Source: CAIQJJ01 sp049325275
GTDB taxonomy: Bacteria > Chloroflexota > Anaerolineae > Anaerolineales > UBA4823
Direction: 5' to 3'
Assembly (NCBI GenBank): GCA_049325275.1
Contig: JBMOLU010000002.1
Location: forward strand, 640,214 to 704,213
DNA: 64,000 nucleotides
A model generated the notes under the pieces. The model did no database searches. It was not told the origin of the DNA and saw only the letters and a program-made list of their open reading frames with translations. A program made the translations under genes and the position numbers. Shown in pieces: positions 51,256 to 59,955 of this stretch (position 1 is its first letter; each line of letters opens with the position of its first letter).

Positions 51256-51368
51256 TGCGGTGTTCCGTAGTGGTTTCGCCGGACTTATGAAAACAGTTTC
51301 TGCAAGGATGATATAGCAGTGGAAACATGGGAACTATCGAATCCTACCCCCTTTTACAGGAGGCTTTT

Positions 51369-51767
51369 ATGTCTGTCGATGGAAAAGTTGGATTGAAAGG
51401 CCTGACCTATAAGGGTGGTTCACCGATGTGGTCGTGGGTGCTCCACCGGATCAGTGGGATCGGGCTGATCGTCTTTGTCGGTTTACACGTGGTGGCATCG
51501 TTTTTTACGCATGTGGTGCCCTCCGGGGGAGAAATGGCCATTCAGATCAATGCTGTATACGAGTCTTGGGGGGGGCAACTGTTTATCTATTTCTGCGCCA
51601 TTTTTCATGGCTTGAACGGGGTGCGTATCGCGGTGACCGATTTCTGGCCGGCGCTGTTGCAGTATGAACGCGAGTTGATCTGGCTGGAGTGGTTGACTTT
51701 CATCCCGCTGTACGGGTTAGCCGCCTACTTCATCATCCGAAATGCCCTGGCCTTGGCAGGCGGGTAG
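51369..51767 (+). CDS. sdhC: Succinate dehydrogenase cytochrome b subunit
   Basis: 132 residues, three helices. The start at 51369 follows AGGAGG. Typical SdhC features: SWVLHRISGIGLIVFVGLHV near residues 25-45 (heme/quinone-side His and the HRISG motif) and CAIFHGLNGVRIAVTDFW. It anchors the dehydrogenase in the membrane and binds quinone with SdhD. sdhD follows after 9 nt. Confidence 0.93.
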   Translation: MSVDGKVGLKGLTYKGGSPMWSWVLHRISGIGLIVFVGLHVVASFFTHVVPSGGEMAIQINAVYESWGGQLFIYFCAIFHGLNGVRIAVTDFWPALLQYERELIWLEWLTFIPLYGLAAYFIIRNALALAGG

Positions 51768-51776
51768 GAGGTACGT

Positions 51777-52208
51777 ATGAGTCGCTTGAACACCCGGAAA
51801 CGTAATATCGAGCCATCCTGGAGTTTCGAATACGTCATGTGGATCTTTACCCGCATCTCTGGGCTGGCCTTGTTCGTTCTGGCAATTATCGGTGCGATTG
51901 GGGCTTTTTGGATGGGCGCACGTCACCAACTGGACCTCGAAGCCTTGTGGCGTTGGATGTTTATGCCCAATACTTTTCATGTTTCGAGCGCGGATATTCC
52001 CGATCTCGAACCCTGGGGAAGTGCCTGGTGGCAGACCGTACAACTGTTGGTGGTCTTTTTTGGGGTAACCCACGGTTTCAATGGCCTGCGTGTGGTCATT
52101 GAAGACTATATCGGCCACACACTCTGGATGGTCGTGCTGCGGTCGCTCATTTTCGTCGCTTGGCTGGCCCTGTTACTGGTTGCCACGTTTGTGATTTTCC
52201 AGGCATGA
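51777..52208 (+). CDS. sdhD: Succinate dehydrogenase membrane anchor subunit
   Basis: 143 residues, three helices, preceded by GGAGG. WSFEYVMWIFTRISGLALFV resembles the SdhC quinone-site helix, and GVTHGFNGLRVVIEDYI carries the conserved His/Arg segment in the second anchor helix. Together with SdhC it forms the quinone-binding anchor. After it come 145 nt holding structured element copy B before sdhA. Confidence 0.9.
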   Translation: MSRLNTRKRNIEPSWSFEYVMWIFTRISGLALFVLAIIGAIGAFWMGARHQLDLEALWRWMFMPNTFHVSSADIPDLEPWGSAWWQTVQLLVVFFGVTHGFNGLRVVIEDYIGHTLWMVVLRSLIFVAWLALLLVATFVIFQA

Positions 52209-52242
52209 AGAAGGGCCTGGCAGGTTTCGGAGCCTTTCCGTG

Positions 52243-52334
52243 CCTAACCCATACACTCTGTGCAGAAAAAGCACGGCGCACAAAGTGCGCAATCAAGAGC
52301 AGGTTTGAGGCCGTTCCGCTTGATGCGGGTTAGG
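52243..52334 (+). repeat. Structured intergenic element, copy B, between sdhD and sdhA
   Basis: The part at 52256-52334 matches copy A at 48411-48494. It has hairpins GCGCAC/GTGCGC (52276-52281 with 52285-52290), TCAA...TTGA and CCGC/GCGG. In this copy CCTAACCC (52243-52250) can also pair with GGGTTAGG (52327-52334), closing the whole element. It lies in the sdh transcript just before the sdhA ribosome-binding site (GAGGAG). Confidence 0.65.
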
Positions 52335-52353
52335 TTTTACGAGGAGTTTCTTG

Positions 52354-54144
52354 ATGAATAAACACACCTTTGATGTGATCGTCGTCGGTGCCGGCGGCGC
52401 CGGCCTGATGGCGGCGCTTTATGCTTCGAAGACTGCTTCGACGGCGGTGATCAGCAAGCTCTACCCCACCCGCTCGCATACCGGCGCAGCCCAGGGTGGC
52501 GTTGGTGCAGCCCTGGGAAATATCGAAGAGGATCATCCTGATTGGCACGCCTTCGACACCGTCAAGGGCAGCGATTACCTCGGCGACCAGGATGCCATCG
52601 AATTCATGTGCAATGAAGCCATCGATGCCGTTTACGAACTGGAGCACTACGGCCTGCCTTTTTCGCGTACGCCGGACGGCAAGATCGATCAGCGCCCTTT
52701 CGGTGGCCACACCAATAACCTGACCAAAAAGCCCGTACGCCGCGCCTGTTATGCCGCCGATCGCACCGGGCACATGATTTTGCAGACGCTCTACCAGCAG
52801 TGCATCAAGAATCATGTCAACTTTTACGACGAGTTTCAGGTGCTCGATTTGCTGGTCGTCAACGGCGCCGCCGCAGGGGTGGTTGCCCTGGAACTGGCCA
52901 CCGGCGAACTGCACGTCTTCCACGCCAAGGCCGTCATCTTTGCCACCGGGGGGCACGGGCGCATCTGGGAAGTGACCTCCAATGCTTATGCCTACAGCGG
53001 CGACGGTGCGGCCGTGGCCCTGCGGCGTGGCATTCCCCTGGAAGATATGGAGTTCTTCCAGTTCCACCCCACCGGCATCTATAAACTCGGTATCTTGATC
53101 ACCGAAGGCGTACGCGGTGAAGGCGGCATCCTGTTCAACGACCAGGGCGAGCGTTTCATGGAAAAATACGCCCCGACCGTCAAGGACCTGGCCTCGCGCG
53201 ACGTCGTCAGCCGGGCCATGTACACCGAAATGCGGGCCGGTCGCGGTATCGGCGGTAAGAATTTCTTTTACCTGGATGTTCGTCCCGATACGGTGAACCG
53301 CTACGCTGCCTTGGATGGCCGCAAACGGCCCGACGGTTCGCCCTACATCGTTACGGCCGACGAAATCATCGCCAAGCTGCCCGACATCGCCGATTTCTGC
53401 CGCGTGTATTTGGGTGTCGACCCGGTGACGCAGCCGATGCCCGTCCAACCTACCGCCCACTACACGATGGGCGGCATTCCAACCGATAAGCTCGGCCGGG
53501 TGGTGATCGACGATCAAAACACGGTAATGCCCGGTTTTTACGCCGCCGGCGAGGTGGCCTGTGTTTCCGTTCACGGTGCCAACCGCCTGGGGACCAATTC
53601 TCTGCTCGACCTGATTACCTTTGGCAAACATGCCGGCTTGAACGCCGCCGAGTTTGCCCAAGGCGCCGATTTGCAACCCCTGCCCGCTGACGCCGAAGAT
53701 TTCACCCGTCAACAGATCGACCGTCTGTTCAGCAGCAACGGCAGCGAGCGGGTCCCCGATATCTCGAACGAAATGAAACGCATCATGTTCGAGCAGGTCG
53801 GTATCTTCCGCACGCAAGAGGGCATGCAGCAGGCGCTCGAAAAAGTCCGCCAGCTCAAGCAGCGCTATCGTGATGTGCGCGTCGAAGACCACGGCAAGGT
53901 CTTCAACACCGATTTGTTGAACGCCTGGGAGCTGGGAAACCTGCTCGATCTGGCCGAAGTCGTCACCGTCTGCGCACTCAACCGCACCGAAAGCCGCGGC
54001 GCACATGCCCGGGACGATTTTCCCACCCGCGATGACACCCACTGGCTCAAACACACCCTGGCGTGGGCTGAAAATGGCATCGTTCGCCTCGGTTACAAAC
54101 CGGTGGTGATTACGAAGTACCAGCCGAAGGAAAGAGTTTACTAA
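52354..54144 (+). CDS. sdhA: Succinate dehydrogenase flavoprotein subunit
   Basis: 596 residues. It has an FAD dinucleotide fold (DVIVVGAGGAGLMAALYA), the covalent-FAD histidine in TRSHTGAAQGGVGA, the substrate-site LEDMEFFQFHPTGIY, and GANRLGTNSLLDLITFGKHA. It oxidises succinate to fumarate. The ATG at 52354 is preferred over a TTG one codon earlier because GAGGAG sits at the right distance. The C-terminal helical domain is complete. Confidence 0.97.
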   Translation: MNKHTFDVIVVGAGGAGLMAALYASKTASTAVISKLYPTRSHTGAAQGGVGAALGNIEEDHPDWHAFDTVKGSDYLGDQDAIEFMCNEAIDAVYELEHYGLPFSRTPDGKIDQRPFGGHTNNLTKKPVRRACYAADRTGHMILQTLYQQCIKNHVNFYDEFQVLDLLVVNGAAAGVVALELATGELHVFHAKAVIFATGGHGRIWEVTSNAYAYSGDGAAVALRRGIPLEDMEFFQFHPTGIYKLGILITEGVRGEGGILFNDQGERFMEKYAPTVKDLASRDVVSRAMYTEMRAGRGIGGKNFFYLDVRPDTVNRYAALDGRKRPDGSPYIVTADEIIAKLPDIADFCRVYLGVDPVTQPMPVQPTAHYTMGGIPTDKLGRVVIDDQNTVMPGFYAAGEVACVSVHGANRLGTNSLLDLITFGKHAGLNAAEFAQGADLQPLPADAEDFTRQQIDRLFSSNGSERVPDISNEMKRIMFEQVGIFRTQEGMQQALEKVRQLKQRYRDVRVEDHGKVFNTDLLNAWELGNLLDLAEVVTVCALNRTESRGAHARDDFPTRDDTHWLKHTLAWAENGIVRLGYKPVVITKYQPKERVY

Positions 54145-54221
54145 ATTCAAGACGCGAAGGCAGGGAATAGCTTTTTCGAATCACTGTTCCTGTTCCCTTT
54201 TCTCTTCAGCCGGGAGTACTC

Positions 54222-54926
54222 ATGAAAATCTCACTCAAGCTTTATCGTTATAATCCTGAAGTAGACAAGAAACCGTATTATGCTTTTTACGATCTGGAAT
54301 GCGAACCCACCGACCGGGTTCTGGACCTGCTCGAAACGGTCAAGGGCTATCATGATGGCACACTTGCCTACCGGCGCTCGTGCGCGCACGGGGTTTGCGG
54401 TTCCGATGCCATGCGCATCAACGGCGCCAACCGCCTGGCCTGCAAGACCCTGGTGCGCGACCTGAACTCGTCGAAGATCACCGTCGAACCCATCCTGGGA
54501 CTACGCGTACTCAAGGATTTGATCGTCGATATGGAGCCATTTTTTGAAAGTTACCGCGCCGTGCTGCCGTTCCTGATCAACGACGAACCGGCGCCAAAAA
54601 CTGAACGTCTCCAATCCCCCGAAAGCCGGGAGCGTTTCGATGATACGACCAAGTGCATCTTGTGCGCTTGTTGTACGACAGCCTGCCCGTCGTTCTGGGC
54701 CAACGACGAATACCTTGGCCCGGCGGCTTTTGTGGCTGCACACCGCTTTATCTTTGATGACCGTGATCGTGCCGCTGCGGACCGCCTCAAGATCATGAGC
54801 GATCGTTTTGGCGTTTATCGTTGCCACACCATCTTCAACTGTACGCTTGCCTGCCCGCGCGAAATTGAGATCACCAAGGCGATTGGTGAGATCAAGAATG
54901 TGATCGCAACGGGCAGTTTGAAGTAA
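54222..54926 (+). CDS. sdhB: Succinate dehydrogenase iron-sulfur subunit
   Basis: 234 residues. The 2Fe-2S domain has SCAHGVCGSDAM and later LACKTL. The 4Fe-4S and 3Fe-4S domain has CILCACCTTACPSFW and CHTIFNCTLACPRE. All cluster cysteines are present. It carries electrons from FADH2 to the anchor quinone site. Last gene of sdhCDAB. Confidence 0.96.
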   Translation: MKISLKLYRYNPEVDKKPYYAFYDLECEPTDRVLDLLETVKGYHDGTLAYRRSCAHGVCGSDAMRINGANRLACKTLVRDLNSSKITVEPILGLRVLKDLIVDMEPFFESYRAVLPFLINDEPAPKTERLQSPESRERFDDTTKCILCACCTTACPSFWANDEYLGPAAFVAAHRFIFDDRDRAAADRLKIMSDRFGVYRCHTIFNCTLACPREIEITKAIGEIKNVIATGSLK

Positions 54927-54929
54927 GTC

Positions 54930-55027
54930 GGATATTCTTTATTCGATACTGGTTATTCGTTACGGTGGCCCGTGCCACGCGCCAAAGCCCGGCGCACGGA
55001 TAGCAGGTAGCCGGATAGCGAATATCC
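54930..55027. repeat. Palindromic spacer of GGATAGC/TATTCG-like words between sdhB and ugd
   Basis: GGATATTC (54930-54937) and GAATATCC (55020-55027) close the element. The left side is built of TATTCG/TTATTCG words and the right of GGATAGC/GGTAGCC words, roughly complementary. Two small hairpins sit in the middle (GTGGC/GCCAC at 54965-54978 and GCGCC/GGCGC at 54979-54995). It may act as a terminator for sdh or be a mobile repeat. Confidence 0.5.
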
Positions 55028-55051
55028 CATCACATTCTGCGGAGATTTTGT

Positions 55052-56359
55052 ATGAAACAAATTTGCGTTGTCGGTGTTGGCTATGTGGGGTTGGTTACCG
55101 CCGCCTGCTTTGCCGATCTGGGTAACCGGGTAATCGCCCTCGATATTAATCAGGAAAGAGTCGAAAACTTGAAAAAGGGCATCATGCCCATCTACGAGCC
55201 GGGGTTGGAAGAAGTCGTCGCACGCAACGTGCGCGCCGGGCGGCTTTCGTTTGCCTGTGACTATGGCGAGGCCTTGAATGGCACCGAGTTTGCTTTCATC
55301 GCCGTCGGCACGCCCTCCGGTGTCGATGGTGAGGCCGACCTGCGCTACGTCGAAGCGGCCGCTACGGCGATTGCCCAAAACATGAGCGCCCCGCTGATCA
55401 TCATCAACAAATCCACCGTCCCTGTGGGCACCGGTGACTGGGTTGCCGACATTGTCACCCGCAGCCAGCAGCAGGCGATTCCCTTCTCGGTCGTTTCGTG
55501 CCCCGAATTTTTGCGTGAAGGTTCGGCCATCGCCGACTTCACCAATCCGCATCGCACCGTGTTGGGTTCGCTTGACCGTGATGCGGCCGAAAAGGTCGCC
55601 CAACTTCATTTGCCGCTCCGTGCGCCGATCGTCATTACCGATCTGCGCACTGCAGAAATGATCAAGTATGCCTCCAATGCTTTCCTGGCGACGAAAATTT
55701 CGTTTATCAACGAAATCGCCAATATCTGTGAAGCCCTCGGCGCAGACGTGAAGGAAGTGGCCGTGGGGATGGGATACGACGCGCGCATTGGCCGCGCCTT
55801 CCTGGAAGCCGGGCTTGGCTATGGTGGCTCCTGTTTCCCAAAGGATGTCAAGGCCCTGGCCTATATGGCGGCTGAAAAGGGGCGCCATCCCCAACTGCTG
55901 CGCGCCGTCATGGATATTAACGACGACCGTCGCCGCACGGCAGTCTTCCGCTTGCAAGAAATGATCGGCGACTTTCGCGGCAAGATGGTGGGCCTCCTGG
56001 GCCTTTCTTTCAAGCCTAACACCGACGATATGCGCGACGCGCCCGCCATTACGATTGCCAGCAAGCTGCTGGCCTCGGGCGCCCGTGTGCGCGGCTACGA
56101 CCCCGTAGCGATGGAGATCGCCGCGCCGATGTTGCCCGACGTTCAAATGATGCCCGATCCCTACACGATGGCCGAAGGCGCCGATGCGCTGGTTGTCGTG
56201 ACCGAGTGGAACGAGTTCAAGGCGCTCGACCTGGCGCGAATTCGTAGTTCGATGAAGTCGCCGACCATCCTGGACGGCCGCAATATTTACGATCCGCTTG
56301 TTATGGCGCAGTTAGGCTTCTGCTATTATGGCATGGGCCGTGGCCAGGGCAAGCTCTGA
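55052..56359 (+). CDS. ugd: UDP-glucose 6-dehydrogenase
   Basis: 435 residues. The NAD-binding N-terminus reads ICVVGVGYVGLVTAACFA. The catalytic cysteine is Cys261 in GYGGSCFPKDVKAL, and the C-terminal UDP-binding domain has LLGLSFKPNTDDMRDAPA. It oxidises UDP-glucose to UDP-glucuronate, a precursor of surface polysaccharide or glycolipid. GGAG precedes the start. The two methyltransferases that follow may act on related surface molecules, but that is inference. GDP-mannose dehydrogenase is the less likely alternative. Confidence 0.94.
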   Translation: MKQICVVGVGYVGLVTAACFADLGNRVIALDINQERVENLKKGIMPIYEPGLEEVVARNVRAGRLSFACDYGEALNGTEFAFIAVGTPSGVDGEADLRYVEAAATAIAQNMSAPLIIINKSTVPVGTGDWVADIVTRSQQQAIPFSVVSCPEFLREGSAIADFTNPHRTVLGSLDRDAAEKVAQLHLPLRAPIVITDLRTAEMIKYASNAFLATKISFINEIANICEALGADVKEVAVGMGYDARIGRAFLEAGLGYGGSCFPKDVKALAYMAAEKGRHPQLLRAVMDINDDRRRTAVFRLQEMIGDFRGKMVGLLGLSFKPNTDDMRDAPAITIASKLLASGARVRGYDPVAMEIAAPMLPDVQMMPDPYTMAEGADALVVVTEWNEFKALDLARIRSSMKSPTILDGRNIYDPLVMAQLGFCYYGMGRGQGKL

Positions 56360-56407
56360 AACACGAATGCTTTCAACCGACAATTTCCGGCCCCACTGAG
56401 ATATCCC

Positions 56408-57307
56408 ATGAACAATTCTACCCCTCCCGTTTGTAACTATGATGGATCGGACTACCAGACCAGTTTTTGGGATGAAGGTGCGCGCGCGTATGAGGATGAA
56501 GCAGAAGCCGTTGCCTTGAAACGGCTTCTGCCCGCGCAAGGCTCCTTGCTGCTCGAAGTGGGCGCCGGAGCCGGACGTAACACGTCGCGTTATGGCGGTT
56601 TCGAGCGCATCGTCTTGCTGGATTATTCTTACACGCAATTGCAACAGGCACGTGAACGCCTGGGGGATAGCCAACGTTATGTGTACGTCGCCGCAAACGT
56701 ATATTGCCTGCCGTTTATTCCCGGCCTGTTCGGAACGGCCACCATGATCCGTACACTGCACCACATGGCCGATCCGAAACTGGCGTTGAAGCAAATCCAC
56801 CACGTGATGCGCCCGGATGGGGTTTTTATCCTGGAGTATGCCAACAAGCAAAATCTCAAAGCGATCTTGCGCTATCTTTTGCGGCGCCAGCCGTGGAGTC
56901 CGTTCAGTCACGATCCTGTGGAGTTTGCTCCGCTGAATTTCGACTTTCACCCCCAGGCAGTTTGCAATTGGCTAAAAGAAAGCGGCTTCACCATCGAACA
57001 GCAGTTGACCGTCTCCCACTTTCGCATGGACTGGCTGAAACGCCTGCTGCCAACACGCCTTCTGGTCAACCTGGACAGCCTGGCCCAGTGGACCGGCAAC
57101 GCCTGGCAGCTTTCGCCGAGCGTTTTCGTGCGTTCGCATGCGGTTGGTGACACGCCGACCACTCCCTTGGAGGCGTTTTTCCGTTGCCCTGCTTGTGAAT
57201 ACTGGCCCCTGCTCGAAGCCGATGGCCTTTTGCCCTGCACGAACTGCGGCGCACAGTGGCAGTTCAAAGATGGCATCTACGACTTTCGTGAACCGGCCGC
57301 CGTATAA
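56408..57307 (+). CDS. Class I SAM-dependent methyltransferase with C-terminal zinc ribbon
   Basis: 299 residues. SAM-binding motif I is LLEVGAGAGRNTSRYGGF (near 46-63), with the acidic LLDYSYTQLQQAR after it and TMIRTLHHMADPKLALKQI as the motif IV-V region. The last 45 residues form a Trm112-like zinc ribbon (CPACEYWPLLEADG, CTNCGAQW). The substrate is unknown. The 3' end of the gene is followed by an imperfect tandem copy of its last 40 bases. Confidence 0.85.
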   Translation: MNNSTPPVCNYDGSDYQTSFWDEGARAYEDEAEAVALKRLLPAQGSLLLEVGAGAGRNTSRYGGFERIVLLDYSYTQLQQARERLGDSQRYVYVAANVYCLPFIPGLFGTATMIRTLHHMADPKLALKQIHHVMRPDGVFILEYANKQNLKAILRYLLRRQPWSPFSHDPVEFAPLNFDFHPQAVCNWLKESGFTIEQQLTVSHFRMDWLKRLLPTRLLVNLDSLAQWTGNAWQLSPSVFVRSHAVGDTPTTPLEAFFRCPACEYWPLLEADGLLPCTNCGAQWQFKDGIYDFREPAAV

Positions 57308-57362
57308 TCAACGTTCACACCTGGTCTTTCGCGAGCCGGCGCCGTATGACAAACGCTCACGC
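57283..57362. repeat. 43-bp tandem duplication over the methyltransferase stop
   Basis: CTTTCGTGAACCGGC... at 57283-57320 recurs with about eight differences at 57326-57362 (CTTTCGCGAGCCGGC...). The first copy spans the stop codon of the methyltransferase; the second runs into the end of the convergent gene. Confidence 0.7.
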
Positions 57363-58109
57363 ATTGTCGCGTGTGAGGCACTTTTCTACCACCCAAAAGT
57401 GTGACAACCCCAGCAGGCGCAGGGGCGTGCGCTCCAAGCGCTGCAAGGCTGCCCGCAAAAACCGGCCTGCCCGCGGAAAGCGGGCAATGATATTGTCGTA
57501 CGCGCCGAAGACGATCGTGCGTTCGACGATGCGTACCGGCAAGCCTGCAAAGAGCTTTGCCAGGTCTCGGCTTGTGTACACCCGCACGTGGGGGGCAAGG
57601 CGGTTGCGCCAGCGCCGCGGCAGGTAGTTGACCAGGGGAATATTGCCGAATCTGTACTTGCCCCACCAGTAAACCCCATGGGTTTCAAAGGGATAACCCC
57701 GGTTGGGCACAAAGACAACGATCAGCCCACCGGGTTTGAGCACCCGCACCATCTCGCAGACCGCGCCGCGGTCATCCTGCACGTGTTCGAGGACTTCATG
57801 GCTCAAAATGACCTCGAAGTGCGCCGCCGGGAACGGCAGGCCCTCACCGGCAGCATTGACGATATGTGCAGCATTCGCATGCGCCTCCCGCGCGCGCTCG
57901 AAATCGTATTCCAACCCGACAACCCGTCCGGCATGATGGGTGAGGTGCTCCACATACATTCCCACGCCGCAGCCATTTTCCAGCACATGGCCCCGGATGC
58001 GGCTCCCCGCAGTGCGTAGAATCATCTGCAAACGGCGTTCTTGCCCGTCGCGCCAGACATAGGATGGTTCACCGCGCAGGGCGGCTTTTGTCAGATCGCC
58101 CGGTTTCAT
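57357..58109 (-). CDS. Class I SAM-dependent methyltransferase
   Basis: 250 residues. VLENGCGVGMYVEHLTHHAG is motif I, VVGLEYDFERAREA motif II, and LSHEVLEHVQDDRGAVCEMV with RVLKPGGLIVVFVPN are the typical later motifs of the UbiE/COQ5-like group. The C-terminal part (VYTSRDLAKLFAGLPVRIVE) resembles methyltransferases of polysaccharide and O-antigen clusters. Substrate unknown. It is convergent with the preceding methyltransferase. A TATAAT on the minus strand at 58173-58178 may be its -10, though no good -35 is present. Confidence 0.87.
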   Translation of the reverse strand: MKPGDLTKAALRGEPSYVWRDGQERRLQMILRTAGSRIRGHVLENGCGVGMYVEHLTHHAGRVVGLEYDFERAREAHANAAHIVNAAGEGLPFPAAHFEVILSHEVLEHVQDDRGAVCEMVRVLKPGGLIVVFVPNRGYPFETHGVYWWGKYRFGNIPLVNYLPRRWRNRLAPHVRVYTSRDLAKLFAGLPVRIVERTIVFGAYDNIIARFPRAGRFLRAALQRLERTPLRLLGLSHFWVVEKCLTRDNA

Positions 58110-58196
58110 CGCAAACGGTCAAGCCCCCAAGATAAGTTTCGAAAGCCATGCAGCAAGGAATTCATGCACACGATTATACTTGCTAATTTGGCGTTC

Positions 58197-59675
58197 CTAT
58201 TCTCTCGCCGCCTCTCTCCCGCGTGCCACGTCGACACGTGCCAGGATGAGTCCACCGGCCACAAACAGAACAATCAGGCTCAGTATGGCCGGCCGCGTGC
58301 TGCCGAAGAAGATGCCTGCCAGCGCGAACATCAGTGGCCCGATCAGCGAGGCAAACTTTTCCATGACGCCAAACAGCCCAAAAAATTCACCGCTTTTAGA
58401 TGCCGGTGAAAGGGCTGCGTACAGGCTGCGGCTGAGCGCTTGGCTGCCACCCTGGACGATAGAGACCATCCATGCCAACAACCAGAATTCGAGGATGGAG
58501 TGGATGAAGTAACCCCAAACGGCAATCACCGAATAAATCACCAAAGACAGCAAAATGCTGCGCTGCGTGTCGAGTTTCTCCGCCCAGGGTCGAAGCAACC
58601 GCGCCGACAGCATGGAGACTGCCAGCCCGGTTGCTTGCAAGGCTGCAATCAAACCGATGATCACCCCCAGGTTCCCTTGCGTGCTTGCAGGCAAAAAGCG
58701 GGCGCCGAAAGTGCCAGCCAGGGGGATGGTGAACAGGTTGAAAAGAATGAACGCCAGATACATCGGGCGGCGTTTTTCCCCGGGGCTGGGTAGCTTGCCG
58801 AAGATCAGGCTGTAGGGGATGCCGGCAAATTGCACCAGCAGCAGCGCCAGGATCAGGTCGGTGTCGCCCAGACCGAGCTCTGATCCATAAATGGCTGCCA
58901 CGCCGATGATGGTACCGATCCCATCATTGTAAATCAAAAAAGCGAGCAGGTACTTGAACAGTTCACGATAGCGGCGAACGTCATGTATGGTCGCCCAAAT
59001 GCGTTGGAAGCTGGCCGTGAAGATATTTTCACCGGCGCCAAGCTGTTCTGTGGCCGTTTTAGGCTCCGGCACACGCAGCAAAAGCGGCAGGGAGAAGATG
59101 GCCCACCAGATGGCCACGCTCAAGAACGACAGGCGCGCCCCCCAAGTCCCCGGTAGGAGTTGCAGCATGATCACGTTGATTACCAGCAGTAGGCCGCCTC
59201 CCAGGTAGCCCACGGCGAAACCGCGTGCGGATACCCGGTCTTGGTCCTCGGGCCGTGCAATGTGCGGTAGCAGCGAATCGTAAAAGGTCACCGAGCCATT
59301 GAAGCCGATGCGCCCCAGAATTGCAAGGATCGAAGCCAGCACCCAGTCTCCTGTTCCTACCAGCACTAGAAGCGCCGTGCTGAGAATGCCCAGGCTGGCG
59401 AAAGCGGCCAGGAAGCGCTTCTTCGAACGGCTGATATCCGATACTGTTCCGAGAATGGGCGAAAGAATGGCGACGATCAGCAGCGAAACACTCAACCCCG
59501 CGCTCCAGTACGACGTTGCCAGCGCCGGATTCGGCAGGGTAGCGCCGGCGACCTTGCTGAAATAGATGGGTAAGATTACGGCCAGAATCGTGGTTGCAAA
59601 CGCCGAGTTGGCCCAGTCGTACATCGTCCATGCCCAGATGCGATGGCGGTATTCTTTTTCGTCGGTTGAAGTCAT
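58197..59675 (-). CDS. UMF1/Vps22-like MFS transporter
   Basis: 492 residues, about twelve helices. The start at 59675 gives MTSTDEKEYRHRIWAWTMYD; the WAWTMYDWANSAFATTILAV opening is diagnostic for the UMF1 (Atg22-like) MFS group. FNGSVTFYDSLLPHIA and VSARGFAVGYLGGGLLLVIN are also family features. In fungi Atg22 exports amino acids from vacuoles; the bacterial substrate is unknown. It may be co-transcribed with the downstream methyltransferase, 87 nt away. Confidence 0.9.
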   Translation of the reverse strand: MTSTDEKEYRHRIWAWTMYDWANSAFATTILAVILPIYFSKVAGATLPNPALATSYWSAGLSVSLLIVAILSPILGTVSDISRSKKRFLAAFASLGILSTALLVLVGTGDWVLASILAILGRIGFNGSVTFYDSLLPHIARPEDQDRVSARGFAVGYLGGGLLLVINVIMLQLLPGTWGARLSFLSVAIWWAIFSLPLLLRVPEPKTATEQLGAGENIFTASFQRIWATIHDVRRYRELFKYLLAFLIYNDGIGTIIGVAAIYGSELGLGDTDLILALLLVQFAGIPYSLIFGKLPSPGEKRRPMYLAFILFNLFTIPLAGTFGARFLPASTQGNLGVIIGLIAALQATGLAVSMLSARLLRPWAEKLDTQRSILLSLVIYSVIAVWGYFIHSILEFWLLAWMVSIVQGGSQALSRSLYAALSPASKSGEFFGLFGVMEKFASLIGPLMFALAGIFFGSTRPAILSLIVLFVAGGLILARVDVARGREAARE

Positions 59676-59774
59676 CGAGTCACCACTTTCATGTGGCGTA
59701 GCAGTGCGTTGAACGGAGACACAAGCACCACACGCCCAAGATCTGGACACGTTTAATCATGTTCTTAAGCGTTG

Positions 59775-59806
59775 TTGACACGCTTTTTATGTTGACGGGA
59801 TATAAT
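59775..59806 (+). promoter_or_regulatory. Candidate promoter of the PIN-TRAM gene
   Basis: Perfect TTGACA (59775-59780) and perfect TATAAT (59801-59806), but the spacer is 20 bp. A second TTGAC lies 17 bp downstream of the first. The following 140-nt leader is strikingly A+T-rich and includes an A9 run; no hairpin or riboswitch was recognised in it. Confidence 0.45.
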
Positions 59807-59955
59807 GCCCATGCTATTATCTATCCCATTATTTTAACTTTCAACTTTCAGTTTTGTTATTTTGAGGGTTGTAAAAAAAAACAGTTCCACCAAGAAACGG
59901 GCTTTTTTCGTATCGGCTGTGTGGAGTTGCCCTTTTGCAGGCCTCGGGAGTTTTT

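Noticed and set aside
52330..54150. 606-codon open frame on the minus strand covering all of sdhA
   Set aside because: Complete mirror of sdhA, with no recognisable motif; a shadow of GC-rich coding sequence.
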